Source: Bog-756 sp963727075
GTDB taxonomy: Bacteria; Actinomycetota; Acidimicrobiia; Acidimicrobiales; RAAP-2
Reading direction: 5' to 3'
DNA: 64,000 bases
Assembly: GCA_963727075.1 (NCBI GenBank)
Contig: CAVSET010000002.1
Span: 372,001 to 436,000, forward strand
The notes beneath the pieces were generated by a model, which was given only the letters and a program-made list of their open reading frames with translations, was not told the DNA's origin and searched no databases. Made by a program: the position numbers and the translations under genes. Every line of letters starts with the position of its first letter. Within the stretch, counting starts at the first letter, position 1. Shown here in pieces: positions 55,951 to 64,000 of this stretch.

Positions 55951-57833
55951 GTGAGCCAGCGTCTGAATATGCAGAGTGCGGCGGCTCCCTCACCCTTCCC
56001 ACCGATCGCCGATTACGCCTTCCTTTCAAACTGTCATACCGGCGCCCTTATCGGGGCGGACGGAGCCATTGACTGGCTGTGCGTCCCGCGCTTCGACTCT
56101 CCCAGTGTGTTCGGAAGCCTGCTGGACCGAGGGGCTGGCGCGTTTCGCGTCGGACCCTTCGACATCAACGTGCCCACAGCCCGATGCTACGAGGCGGGCA
56201 CGAACGTCCTCACCACGAGTGGCATACGCCCAGCGGGTGGCTCGTCGTCCGCGATGCTTTGACCATAGGTCCACCCTCCGCAGAGGACCGCGTGACGCCG
56301 CACACCCGCCCACCTGCGGATGCCGATGCCGACCACCTTCTGGTGCGAACGGCTACTTGCATAAAGGGGAGCGTGCAGATCGAGCTGGTCTGCGAGCCCG
56401 TTTTCGACTACGGCCGCACACCAGCGGACTGGACTCTGGGCGAAGGCGAGCGACACGTCGCCGATGCCCGCGGGGCAGGCCAAACCATCCGGCTCCAGAC
56501 CGACATGAACTTGGGTATCGAAGGTAACCGAGCCCGGGCCCGTCACACACTCCGGGAGGGTGAGCAGATCTACTGTTCGCTGTCTTGGGCTGAGGATCTC
56601 ACCTCTCCTCTCGACCGGGAGGATGCCGAGGCTCGGCTGGAGATGACGGTTCGTCTTTGGCGTGAGTGGCTGGGAACAGCTCGCATGCCCGACCATCGCT
56701 GGCGCGATCCGATTGAGCGTTCGGCCCTGACCATCAAGGGCCTTACCTACATGCCGACCGGAGCGACGGTGGCGGCGCTCACCACCTCACTACCCGAGAC
56801 ACCGGGCGGCGAACGGAATTGGGACTACCGCTACACATGGATGCGCGATTCCACGTTCACGCTCCAAGCCCTGCACTACCTGAACTTGGGATGGGAAGCT
56901 GAAGAGTTCATGCAGTTCGTGACCGACCTCGAGCCTAATGAGGACGGTGGTTTGCAGATCATGTACGGGATCGACGGCCGGCGGGACCTGACCGAGTCCA
57001 CCAGGGACGACCTGTCCGGCTATGGAGGAGCAAGTCCGGTGCGGCTCGGCAACGGCGCCTTCGACCAGCGTCAGAACGACGTTTACGGAGCAGTGCTCGA
57101 TTCCATCTTGCTGCACACGCGACGCAGTCAACGCCTGCCACGGGCGTTGTGGCCGGTCGTGCAAGCCCAGGCCGAGTGCGCAACGCGGGTATGGCAGGAA
57201 CCTGACCAGGGAATCTGGGAGGCTCGAGGCAAACCACAGCACTACGTGTCATCGAAGCTCATGTCCTGGGTGGCGCTCGAGAGGGCCGCCAAGCTCGCCG
57301 GAATTCGCGGTGCCCCCGAGCTCGAGAGCAAGTGGCGGGCCACGTCCGAAGAGATCCGGACCGACATCCTGGAACATGGAGTGAGCCCCAGGGGAGTGTT
57401 GCGCCAGCACTACGGCACGGACGCACTTGACGCATCGACACTGCTGGCTGCCGGTTTCGGATTTCTACCTGGTGAAGACGAGCGGATGCGGGCGACCGTG
57501 CTGGCCGTCGCCGGAGAGCTGACGGAGCACGGGTTCGTGCTCCGCTACCGAACCGACGAGACCGACGACGGACTCTCCGGTAAGGAAGGCTCCTTCCTCA
57601 TCTGTTCGTTCTGGCTGGTGTCAGGACTGACCATCATCGGCGAACGACAACGGGCCTGTGACCTGATGGAACGACTCTTAAGGGTTGCCTCACCGCTCGG
57701 ACTGTACGCGGAAGAGTTCGACACCGAGACGGCTCGCCATCTGGGGAACTTTCCCCAGGCGTTCTCCCACCTCGCTCTTATCGAGGCTGCCGGTCGCATC
57801 ATCATCGCGGAGCGTGAAGAGGAATTCTCATGA
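55951..57833 (+). pseudogene. Second GH15 glycoside hydrolase, one frameshift
   Basis: The N-terminal piece (IADYAFLSNCHTGALIGADG, DWLCVPRFDSPSVFG) and the piece after a shift near 56217 (HTPSGWLVVRDALTIGP onward) form one GH15 protein of about 625 residues. The catalytic regions are intact: ERNWDYRYTWMRDST, QGIWEARGKPQHYVSSKLM and SGKEGSFLICSFWLV. It is related to the intact copy at 32.3 kb but clearly diverged. The GTG start follows an AGGGG. It is followed closely by zwf, suggesting a sugar-to-NADPH transcript. One missing base near CCACGAG could be a sequencing error. Confidence 0.78.
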
Positions 57834-57911
57834 CCGCGTCCCCCGAGCTCTCCACTATCGGACCGGCGGACCTTCGACTCGACGGAATTGTCTAGACCCG
57901 GAGGACTTGTC

Positions 57912-59318
57912 ATGGCACCGGCTGCGAAGGTGGAAGATCGGCAACTGGAGTGCGACGCCTTGGTGGTCTTCGGGATCACGGGTGACTTGGCGAGAGTGAT
58001 GACCTTCCAGTCGCTGTACCGTCTCGAGCAGCGGCGTCTGCTGAACTGTCCGATCGTCGGGGTGGCGGTCGAGGATTGGACGGTGTCGCAGCTGATCGAG
58101 CGGGCCCGCACCTCGATCATCGGAACGGGGGAGCAGCTCGACGACACGGTATTCGACCGCCTCTCGGAGCGTTTTTGCTATGCGCAGGGGGACCTTACCG
58201 AGGCGGCGACGTACGACCGGGTGGCGAGCCAGGTCGCTGACGCCGCGTGTCCGGTCTTCTACCTCGAGATCCCACCATTCCTCTTCGGGCAGGTCGTGAA
58301 GGGTCTCGCTGGCGCGGGACTGACCAAGTCCGGGCGCGTGGTGATCGAGAAGCCGTTTGGCCATGATCTCGTCTCGGCACGCGCCTTGGCCGAGGAGCTC
58401 CATGAGTACCTCGACGAGTCGCAGCTCTATCGGATCGACCACTATCTCGGGAAGATGGGGCTCGAGGAAATTCTTTACCTGCGCTTCGCCAACACGATGT
58501 TGGAGCCGATCTGGAACCGCAACTACATCGAGTGCATCCAGATCACCATGGCCGAAGATTTCGGCGTCGAGACCCGCGGGCGCTTCTACGACCCCGTCGG
58601 CGCACTGCGTGATGTCGTCGTCAACCACCTCCTGCAACTGCTGGCCGCGGCGACGATGGAGGCGCCGGCCCGGGGCGACCCCGAAACGCTCCGCGCGGCC
58701 CAGACCGCGGTGCTCCGGGCGACGGTTGAAGCCGACCCCAGCCGGTACGTCCGCGGCCAGTACGACGGGTACGGATCGATCGAGGGAGTGGCCCCCGGGT
58801 CGACCACCGAGACCTACTGCGCCCTGAGGCTCGAGATCGAGAACTGGCGGTGGTCCGGAGTCCCGATCATCATCCGGACCGGCAAGCGCCTCCCCGTCAC
58901 CCAGACCGAACTGCGACTTGTCTTCAAGCCCGCGCCAAAGCTCGGCTTCGGGCTGCGGCAAGCGCACAGCGAGCCCAATCAACTCATCGTGAAGCTGGAT
59001 CCGTCGACTGGTGTGCGGCTCATCCTGCAGGCACAACGAGCCGACGCTCCAAAGCCGGAAGCGATCGAGCTCGACATGGAGTTCGCGTCCGAGGGCGGCG
59101 AGGGGCCGACACCGTACGAGGTGCTGCTATTGGCGGCGATGAACGGTCACACCGCCCGATTCGCTCGCCAGGACACCGTTGAGGAGGCGTGGCGAGTGAT
59201 GCAGCCGCTCCTCGACACGCCCACGACCGTCCACCCCTATGCGCCCGGCACCTGGGGGCCGGAAGCCGCCGATGCGCTCGTCGCCGACGTGGGGGGTTGG
59301 CGAGGCCCGTGGATCTGA
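57912..59318 (+). CDS. zwf: Glucose-6-phosphate dehydrogenase
   Basis: A 468-residue enzyme oxidising glucose 6-phosphate to 6-phosphogluconolactone with NAD(P)+. The cofactor site is FGITGDLARV near residue 18, followed by EKPFGHDL and the active-site RIDHYLGK near residue 178, with the histidine base. C-terminal RTGKRLPVTQTE is typical. ATG 57912 follows GGAGG. It lies 78 bases after the GH15 gene and is followed by a thiol-redox flavoprotein and an SMP-30 lactonase, so the group could make NADPH and handle the lactone. Confidence 0.95.
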   Translation: MAPAAKVEDRQLECDALVVFGITGDLARVMTFQSLYRLEQRRLLNCPIVGVAVEDWTVSQLIERARTSIIGTGEQLDDTVFDRLSERFCYAQGDLTEAATYDRVASQVADAACPVFYLEIPPFLFGQVVKGLAGAGLTKSGRVVIEKPFGHDLVSARALAEELHEYLDESQLYRIDHYLGKMGLEEILYLRFANTMLEPIWNRNYIECIQITMAEDFGVETRGRFYDPVGALRDVVVNHLLQLLAAATMEAPARGDPETLRAAQTAVLRATVEADPSRYVRGQYDGYGSIEGVAPGSTTETYCALRLEIENWRWSGVPIIIRTGKRLPVTQTELRLVFKPAPKLGFGLRQAHSEPNQLIVKLDPSTGVRLILQAQRADAPKPEAIELDMEFASEGGEGPTPYEVLLLAAMNGHTARFARQDTVEEAWRVMQPLLDTPTTVHPYAPGTWGPEAADALVADVGGWRGPWI

Positions 59319-59365
59319 GCGAGTGGCAGTCATGATGTTGGACGAGAAAGTGAAGAGGTAGAGCC

Positions 59366-61054
59366 ATGAAGGTGATAATTGTCGGTGGGGTCGCGGGTGG
59401 TGCATCGTGCGCAGCGCGCCTGCGGCGGTTGAACGAAGAGGTCGAGATCCTCATGGTGGAGCGTGGCCCCTACGTCTCGTATGCGAACTGTGGCCTGCCC
59501 TACCACGTCGGAGGTGTGATCGAACACGAATCGAGTCTGCTGGTCGCCAATGAGCGGGTCTTCCGGGAGCAGTTCGCCGTGGACTGCCGGACCGGCTGCG
59601 AGGTCATCGGCATCTCATCGGCGGACAAGACCGTCGAGCTGCGCGACGCCGCCACGGGTGCGGTGACCAGCGAGACCTACGACAAGCTGGTGCTCTCCCC
59701 CGGGGCGGCCTCAGTTCGCCCACCGCTGCCCGGCATCGACCTCCCCGGCATCTTTCAGGTCCGCACCGTGCCCGATTCGCGGGAGATCCGCCAGTGGATC
59801 GAGCGGGGGACGAGCTTCCTCGCCGGAATGGAGCACTATTCCGGGTTCCAGACCGTGCGACCCCGGAGGCGGGCCGTCATCGTGGGCGGCGGGTTCATCG
59901 GCCTCGAGATGGCCGAGAACCTCGTCCACCGGGACTTCGACGTGACCGTGATCGAGATGGCCGACCAGGTGCTGGCGCCGCTCGATCGGGAATACGGACG
60001 CCTCGTCCAGGACTTCCTCGGACTCCACGGCGTGAATGTGGTGGTCGGCGACGGGGTGGCCGGTTTCGAGCAGGCGGATGGCGAGTCTCTCGTCGTCTCG
60101 ACCCACTCGGGCGAGTCGTACCCGGCAGACCTGGTCATCCTCGCCCTCGGCGTGCGACCCGACGTCACGCTGGCCAAGGCGGCCGGTGTCGAGATCGGTG
60201 AGCTCGGTGGTTTCCGCGTCGACGAGCACATGCGCACCAGCGATCCCGACATCTTCGCGGTCGGTGATGCCGTCGAGGTCCGGGACTTCGTGACGGGCGA
60301 GTGGAGCCTCATGGCACTGGCCGGCCCGGCAAACCGACAGGGCCGCATTGCGGCCGACGTCATCGCTGGCCGCGACTCACATTTCCGAGGCACACAGGGA
60401 ACCGCCATCGTGGGACTGTTCGGATCGGCGATCGCCTGGACCGGGGCCAACGAGAAGACGCTCCAGCGGCTCGGGGACGCGGACTACGAGAAGGTGTACG
60501 TCTACCCGAACTCGCACGCCGGCTACTACCCGGGCGCCAAGCCGATCGCCATGAAGGTCCTGTTCCGCAAGTCAGACGGGCGTCTGCTCGGGGCGCAAGC
60601 CGCGGGCGAGGACGGCGTGGACAAGCGGATCAGCCACATCGCACTGGCCATCCAGCTAGGGGCGACGGTCTACGACCTGGAGGAGGCGGAGCTCTGCTAC
60701 TCGCCGCCATTCGGGAGCGCCAAGGACCCGGTCAACTTTGCCGGGATGGTCGGCGCCGATGTCATGCGGGGGGACATGTCATTGAGCCATTGGAGAGCGG
60801 ACGACGAGGCCTTTCTGCTCGACGTGCGCGAGGGGGTCGAGCTCGCGGTCGAGCAGGTACCCGGCACCATCAACATCCCGCTCGGTCAGCTGCGCTCGCG
60901 GCTCGACGAACTGCCCCGAGACCGTGAGATCCATGTCGTGTGCCGCTCTGGCCAGCGTGCGTACTACGCGACGCGCATTCTGGTCCAGCATGGTTTCGAC
61001 GCCAAGGTTCGCGCTGGGGGGATGCTCTCCCACGCCATCCTCGCCGCAACTTGA
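59366..61054 (+). CDS. CoA-disulfide reductase-like flavoprotein with rhodanese domain
   Basis: A 562-residue protein. Residues 1-450 are a pyridine nucleotide-disulfide oxidoreductase with FAD motif IVGGVAGGASCAARL, the single redox cysteine in SYANCGLPYHVGG (C44), a second Rossmann VIVGGGFIGLEMAE, and FAVGDAVEV. Residues 465-560 are a rhodanese domain with active-site cysteine in HVVCRSGQRAYY. This fusion is known as CoADR-RHD and reduces CoA disulfides, persulfides or polysulfide with NAD(P)H. With zwf upstream supplying NADPH, a role in thiol or sulfane-sulfur balance is likely. Ribosome site GAGG is about seven bases upstream. Confidence 0.9.
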   Translation: MKVIIVGGVAGGASCAARLRRLNEEVEILMVERGPYVSYANCGLPYHVGGVIEHESSLLVANERVFREQFAVDCRTGCEVIGISSADKTVELRDAATGAVTSETYDKLVLSPGAASVRPPLPGIDLPGIFQVRTVPDSREIRQWIERGTSFLAGMEHYSGFQTVRPRRRAVIVGGGFIGLEMAENLVHRDFDVTVIEMADQVLAPLDREYGRLVQDFLGLHGVNVVVGDGVAGFEQADGESLVVSTHSGESYPADLVILALGVRPDVTLAKAAGVEIGELGGFRVDEHMRTSDPDIFAVGDAVEVRDFVTGEWSLMALAGPANRQGRIAADVIAGRDSHFRGTQGTAIVGLFGSAIAWTGANEKTLQRLGDADYEKVYVYPNSHAGYYPGAKPIAMKVLFRKSDGRLLGAQAAGEDGVDKRISHIALAIQLGATVYDLEEAELCYSPPFGSAKDPVNFAGMVGADVMRGDMSLSHWRADDEAFLLDVREGVELAVEQVPGTINIPLGQLRSRLDELPRDREIHVVCRSGQRAYYATRILVQHGFDAKVRAGGMLSHAILAAT

Positions 61055-61078
61055 GCGCAGAAGCGGCTGCGTGCTGGC

Positions 61079-62020
61079 ATGACTGAGCCGTCGACCGCTC
61101 CCTCGCAGAGCGCACCCGAGGCAGTGGCCTGCACCACGGAGCAGTCGCTGCTTGGCGAGGGTGTCCGGTGGGATGCACGACGTGGTGAGCTGCTGTGGGT
61201 GGACGTCCTGGCCGGGTGCGTCCATCGCGACCTCGTCGACGAGGATGGTGACCTGATCCCGGTTCGCGTGTACGAACTCCCTGGGACCGTCGGGGCGATC
61301 ACTCCCATTAGCGGCGACGACGGCTGGCTACTGGCGGCTGAACGGGGCTTCGTCCATCTGCGCCTAGACGGCTCGTACCGCTCGATCGCCGAAGTGGCCG
61401 GCCATGGCACTCGCATGAACGATGCGGCATGTGATCCCGAAGGTCGGTTCTGGGCTGGGACCCTGGCTGACGATCACCACGACGGCGCCGCCGCCCTGTA
61501 CTGCCTCGACGGCACCGGCTGCTGCGAAATGGTGTTAGAAGGGCTGACCATCTCGAACGGGCTCGGTTGGAGCCCCGACGGGCACACGATGTATCTGGTC
61601 GACAGTGGACCACGCGTGATCTACACATTCGCGTTCGACCCGGGTACCGGGGACCTATCGGGCCAGCAGGTGATGGTTACACTGAGCGAGGAGATCGGAA
61701 CGCCGGACGGGCTGACTGTCGACGCCGCCGGTGATCTGTGGGTGGCGATCTACGGAGGCGGGTGCGTCCGTCGCTACTCGCCAGACGGCCAGCTGCGTGA
61801 GGCGTTGGTTGTCCCGGCGGTGCAGGCGACCTGTTGTGGCTTTGCCGGCCCGGGTATGAACAGGTTGTACGTGACAACTGCTACCGAGGAATGGGATGAC
61901 GAGCAGCGTCGGGCAGAGCCCGCGGCCGGGCTCGTCTACCGGATCGACACGGAGGCCACGGGACGCCCGGCACAGCCATTCCGTCCGGATCCGAGCTGGT
62001 GGGCGCATGTCACCCGGTGA
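61079..62020 (+). CDS. SMP-30/gluconolactonase-like beta-propeller
   Basis: A 313-residue six-bladed propeller of the SMP-30/LRE family. The metal-ligand regions are visible: GEGVRWDARRGELLWVD (first Glu), TRMNDAACDPEGRFWAGT (Asn-Asp), SNGLGWSPDGHTMYLVDS (Asn and Asp). Such enzymes hydrolyse sugar lactones. Directly after zwf and the flavoprotein, it may open the lactone made by glucose-6-phosphate dehydrogenase or a related aldose dehydrogenase. That role is inferred from context; no classical 6-phosphogluconolactonase is in the window. Confidence 0.86.
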   Translation: MTEPSTAPSQSAPEAVACTTEQSLLGEGVRWDARRGELLWVDVLAGCVHRDLVDEDGDLIPVRVYELPGTVGAITPISGDDGWLLAAERGFVHLRLDGSYRSIAEVAGHGTRMNDAACDPEGRFWAGTLADDHHDGAAALYCLDGTGCCEMVLEGLTISNGLGWSPDGHTMYLVDSGPRVIYTFAFDPGTGDLSGQQVMVTLSEEIGTPDGLTVDAAGDLWVAIYGGGCVRRYSPDGQLREALVVPAVQATCCGFAGPGMNRLYVTTATEEWDDEQRRAEPAAGLVYRIDTEATGRPAQPFRPDPSWWAHVTR

Positions 62021-62204
62021 CCACACGATCGATGTGGGCCGCCAACCTAACGAGCGAGTCCTCCGCGACTTCGGTGACCGAGTGGAGGGCATCCCCGCAC
62101 TGAAGCCCACGGCCCGTGGGTGCCGAAAATGTCATCTGAGTGGGCTGACTGGGATATTCGTCGAACGGCCCTGGGCGACGAAACTGGGCCACGGCCCTCT
62201 CGTT

Positions 62205-62376
62205 TCTTTATGTTGCCTTCGTCCGAATCCTCGAACTGCTCCCCCTCTCGCGGGACAACAACAGAGGCTGGCGGTCGAGGTCGTCATCCTTCGCTACGAG
62301 GTGGCGGTCCTCCGTCGCCAAGAGGCCCGCCCAGCCCTGCGACCCACTGATCGAGCGCTGCTCGCCGGGCTGAGTC
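62205..62376 (+). mobile_element. Remnant of an integrase-type transposase N-terminus
   Basis: Two adjoining frames read YVAFVRILELLPLSR and then AVEVVILRYEVAVLRRQEAR, PTDRALLAGLSQ, the characteristic N-terminus of actinobacterial DDE transposases with an integrase core (IS3/IS481-like). The catalytic domain is missing and the frame shifts near 62250. It ends directly at the DosR-like box at 62378, so an insertion or deletion may have brought that promoter here. No terminal repeats found. Confidence 0.6.
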
Positions 62377-62377
62377 A

Positions 62378-62393
62378 GAGACCTTCGGCCCTA
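62378..62393 (+). promoter_or_regulatory. DosR-like box ahead of zinc ribbon/small membrane protein genes
   Basis: GAGACCTTCGGCCCTA matches the recurring palindrome with one changed base in the left half. It stands before the zinc ribbon, small membrane protein and SulP genes. Confidence 0.5.
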
Positions 62394-62545
62394 GACCAGT
62401 GAAGAGAGCCGGCGAAAAGTCATGGTATGTCGTCAATGTGGACCCGATGGCACACCAGGTGCCTCGCCAAGCGACAGGCGGGACTGGGATGGGAGCGAGG
62501 GAAGGCGCTGGTTGCCATGCTGACCAAAGCAACTGCAGCACCGCC

Positions 62546-62755
62546 ATGGAGTCAGAGCAGGATTCGATCGGAGCCGTACAGAATTGCCGGAAATGCGGTT
62601 CGGCGGATTCTCCGGTCTTGATCGTGCGTACAGCCGGCTCCGGCAATGGTGGTTTGTGCTGGCGTTGTCGCCAATGCCACTATGAATGGGCTGATGTCGG
62701 CACTGCTGCCCAACTCGGGGAGCGTGAAGTGTTGGGCCGGGCTGCGAACGGATGA
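62546..62755 (+). CDS. Small zinc-ribbon protein
   Basis: A 69-residue protein with NCRKCG and, 18 residues later, CWRCRQCHYEW, giving CxxC plus CxxC/CxxCH as in TFIIS-like zinc ribbons. The open frame extends back to 62399; ATGs at 62489 and 62546 are possible, and none has a strong ribosome site, so the start is uncertain. Its stop overlaps the next start by four bases (ATGA). It is the second zinc ribbon in the window behind a DosR-like box, but the two are not obvious homologues. Confidence 0.55.
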   Translation: MESEQDSIGAVQNCRKCGSADSPVLIVRTAGSGNGGLCWRCRQCHYEWADVGTAAQLGEREVLGRAANG

Positions 62756-63090
62756 GAAACAGAAGCAGACGACACAAGCATGGGAAGGGTGCAGGGGAGG
62801 CGGTCTTGGAGATCGTCGATGGCATCGAGCACGGACTGGCAGAGGTGCAGAGGGACGAGATTGTCGTCGAGCGTGTCGGTCTCCTGGTCCTCATCGCAGG
62901 TGCCGTCGCCCTGGGAGGAGTGGTTGCGCTGGCTCTTACGGTTGCGCTAGTCCGTCGGCAGCTGGTGCAACGCTCGGTTCCCGAGACAGGCCAGATCTCC
63001 GAGGACGATCGAACTGCTGATGAGGAGACCGGAGATGCACGGCAGCCAGCAGGCAGTAGATGTTCGATCCCCGGCGAGCTCCCGAAGTAA
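62752..63090 (+). CDS. Small single-pass membrane protein, paralogue of 44921
   Basis: A 112-residue protein whose residues 12-70 closely match the small membrane protein at 44921-45181: charged helix EAVLEIVDGIEHGLAEVQRDE, then IVVERVGL and a long hydrophobic segment (VLIAGAVALGGVVALALTVALV). The C-terminal 40 residues are acidic and unrelated. It is translationally coupled to the zinc ribbon upstream. Family unknown; conservation of the RDExVxERVGL block across two loci suggests a specific contact. Confidence 0.65.
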   Translation: MRNRSRRHKHGKGAGEAVLEIVDGIEHGLAEVQRDEIVVERVGLLVLIAGAVALGGVVALALTVALVRRQLVQRSVPETGQISEDDRTADEETGDARQPAGSRCSIPGELPK

Positions 63091-63132
63091 GGCAGAAGAA
63101 CCTCATGACGACCGCATCCGGCGCTCGAGCGC

Positions 63133-63240
63133 ATGGGCACGGTTGCCTTCCTGGCCTGTGGTTTTGCATTGGGCATCACTGCTCTGGCGGGCCTTGTAGT
63201 ACTGGTCCGCAGATCGTCTGGGGCCGGGGTCTCACTATGA
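63133..63240 (+). CDS. Very small membrane peptide, tentative
   Basis: A 35-codon frame encoding MGTVAFLACGFALGITALAG followed by LVVLVRRSSGAGVSL, a plausible single membrane helix with a basic flank. It lacks a clear ribosome site, so expression is doubtful. It lies between the small membrane protein and SulP genes, in a 246-base gap that otherwise holds nothing. Confidence 0.3.
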   Translation: MGTVAFLACGFALGITALAGLVVLVRRSSGAGVSL

Positions 63241-63336
63241 CCAATAGTCGCCCCACCCAAGGGCGAGGAGACCGCTGCCACGTCTCCAGAGGTTGCCTGA
63301 CCTTGAGTCGCTGGCAGCACTAATGGCGGTAGCGGC

Positions 63337-64000
63337 GTGAATCTCGTCCTGAAGCGTTGGGTCCCAGGATTGGTGACACTTCGGGACTACGAACGCGGGT
63401 GGCTTCGGCCGGACCTCGTGGCTGGGGTGGTGCTGGCGGCAATTCTGGTTCCCCAGGGCATGGCCTACGCGGAACTGGCGGGGCTGCCGGCAGTGACCGG
63501 TCTCTATACAACGATCGCGTGTCTCGTGGCCTACGCGGTGTTCGGACCGTCGAAAGTGCTGGTGCTGGGGCCCGACTCGTCGGTCTCGCCGCTAATCCTG
63601 GCGGCAATCGTACCCCTCATGGTCACCGGAGACCCCGCCAGTGCGATCGCGCTGGCGGGCATGTTGGCGATCCTGGTCGGGCTCATCGAGATCGGACTGG
63701 GGGTGGCCAAACTCGGATTCGTCGCCGACCTCCTCTCCAGTGAGGTCCGCGTGGGCTACCTCAACGGACTGGCCATCACCATCATCGTCGGACAGTTGCC
63801 CAAGCTCTTCGGGTTCTCCACCAGTGCCGACAACTTCATTGACGAGGTGCGCGCCTTTGTCAACGGACTCGATCAGACCAACCGAACGGCGTTGGTGACC
63901 GGCCTCTGCGTCCTGGCGGTGCTCCTCATCCTGCCGCGGGTCACCCGTCAGGTCCCGGCCGTCTTGGTGGCTGTCGTCGGAGTGACGGTCGTTTCCGCCG
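63337..64000 (+). CDS. SulP-family anion transporter, C-terminus cut by window edge
   Basis: The first 221 codons of a SulP permease (sulfate, bicarbonate or other anions). It starts with GTG; WLRPDLVAGVVLAAILVPQGMAYAELAGLPAVTGLYT is the family signature of the first helices, followed by VFGPSKVLVLGPDSSVSPLI, and then several more helices (LAGMLAILVGLIEIGLGVAKLGFVADLLSSEVRVGYLNG). Any STAS domain would lie beyond the window. It may share the DosR-like promoter at 62378, though a 246-base gap separates it from the small membrane protein gene. Confidence 0.9.
   Translation, partial: MNLVLKRWVPGLVTLRDYERGWLRPDLVAGVVLAAILVPQGMAYAELAGLPAVTGLYTTIACLVAYAVFGPSKVLVLGPDSSVSPLILAAIVPLMVTGDPASAIALAGMLAILVGLIEIGLGVAKLGFVADLLSSEVRVGYLNGLAITIIVGQLPKLFGFSTSADNFIDEVRAFVNGLDQTNRTALVTGLCVLAVLLILPRVTRQVPAVLVAVVGVTVVSA

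Overview
The window is GC-rich actinobacterial DNA. Pointers are GTG starts, wax ester synthase/DGAT, PIG-L and MMPL families, class III cyclases fused to AAA or hydrolase domains, an ECF sigma factor and many TetR/CsoR-type regulators. Gene content fits an uncultured Actinomycetota, possibly Acidimicrobiia, but no rRNA or other phylogenetic marker is present, so the class is a guess. Both ends cut genes: a secreted lipase at base 1 and a SulP transporter at base 64000. No CRISPR array or convincing tRNA was seen.

Layout. 1-9 kb: partial lipase, glycosyltransferase + PIG-L deacetylase pair, a large cyclase/ATPase/TPR regulator, and an MpaB-type oxygenase fused to an unknown N-terminal domain (two frameshifts). 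9.4-13.7 kb: a minus-strand catabolic operon (Baeyer-Villiger monooxygenase, tandem SDR, amidohydrolase) with about ten frame breaks. 14-21 kb: a lipid block (alpha/beta hydrolase, WS/DGAT, acyl-CoA synthetase, PlsC-like acyltransferase, serine esterase). 21-28 kb: HAD/ParB-like fusion, DUF2267, HhH-GPD, a zinc ribbon, a PRPP synthetase-like gene with a phosphoribosyltransferase/dienelactone hydrolase fusion, and a candidate structured RNA. 28-34 kb: SufR-like regulator, DoxX, GTP cyclohydrolase I, ferredoxin reductase, transaldolase, GH15. 34-38 kb: an MMPL/CsoR-family/DsbA operon behind two CsoR-type palindromes. 38-46 kb: several broken genes, regulators and membrane proteins. 46-54 kb: sulfatase, phosphoesterases, lipid kinase, PPK2. 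54-62 kb: small stress-type proteins, a second GH15, glucose-6-phosphate dehydrogenase, a CoA-disulfide-reductase-like enzyme and an SMP-30 lactonase. 62-64 kb: transposase remnant, zinc ribbon, small membrane proteins, SulP.

The main observation is a recurring 15-17 bp palindrome of the form GGGAC-YTTNG-GCCCT. It resembles the mycobacterial DosR (dormancy/hypoxia) box. It occurs between genes at 22419, 24087, 26531, 26857, 45214, 46405, 51049, 53538, 54775 and 62378, mostly 30-110 bases ahead of a start. It precedes DUF2267, the zinc ribbons, the phosphoribosyltransferase fusion operon, two paralogous small membrane proteins, a diacylglycerol kinase-like gene, PPK2 and the PLDc_N/DUF6325 operon. 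One copy sits just upstream of a -10 element and a hairpin-rich, gene-free stretch that ends in an intrinsic terminator (26907-27168), so a DosR-type small RNA is a good hypothesis. The window therefore looks like part of an energy-limitation island: polyphosphate, storage lipid, PRPP and pentose phosphate functions plus small unknown proteins. No DosR/DosS gene lies inside it.

Many genes are interrupted by single-base shifts. Some may be sequencing errors, but the 9.4-13.7 kb operon and the 38.8-40.2 kb gene look truly degraded or locally badly assembled.
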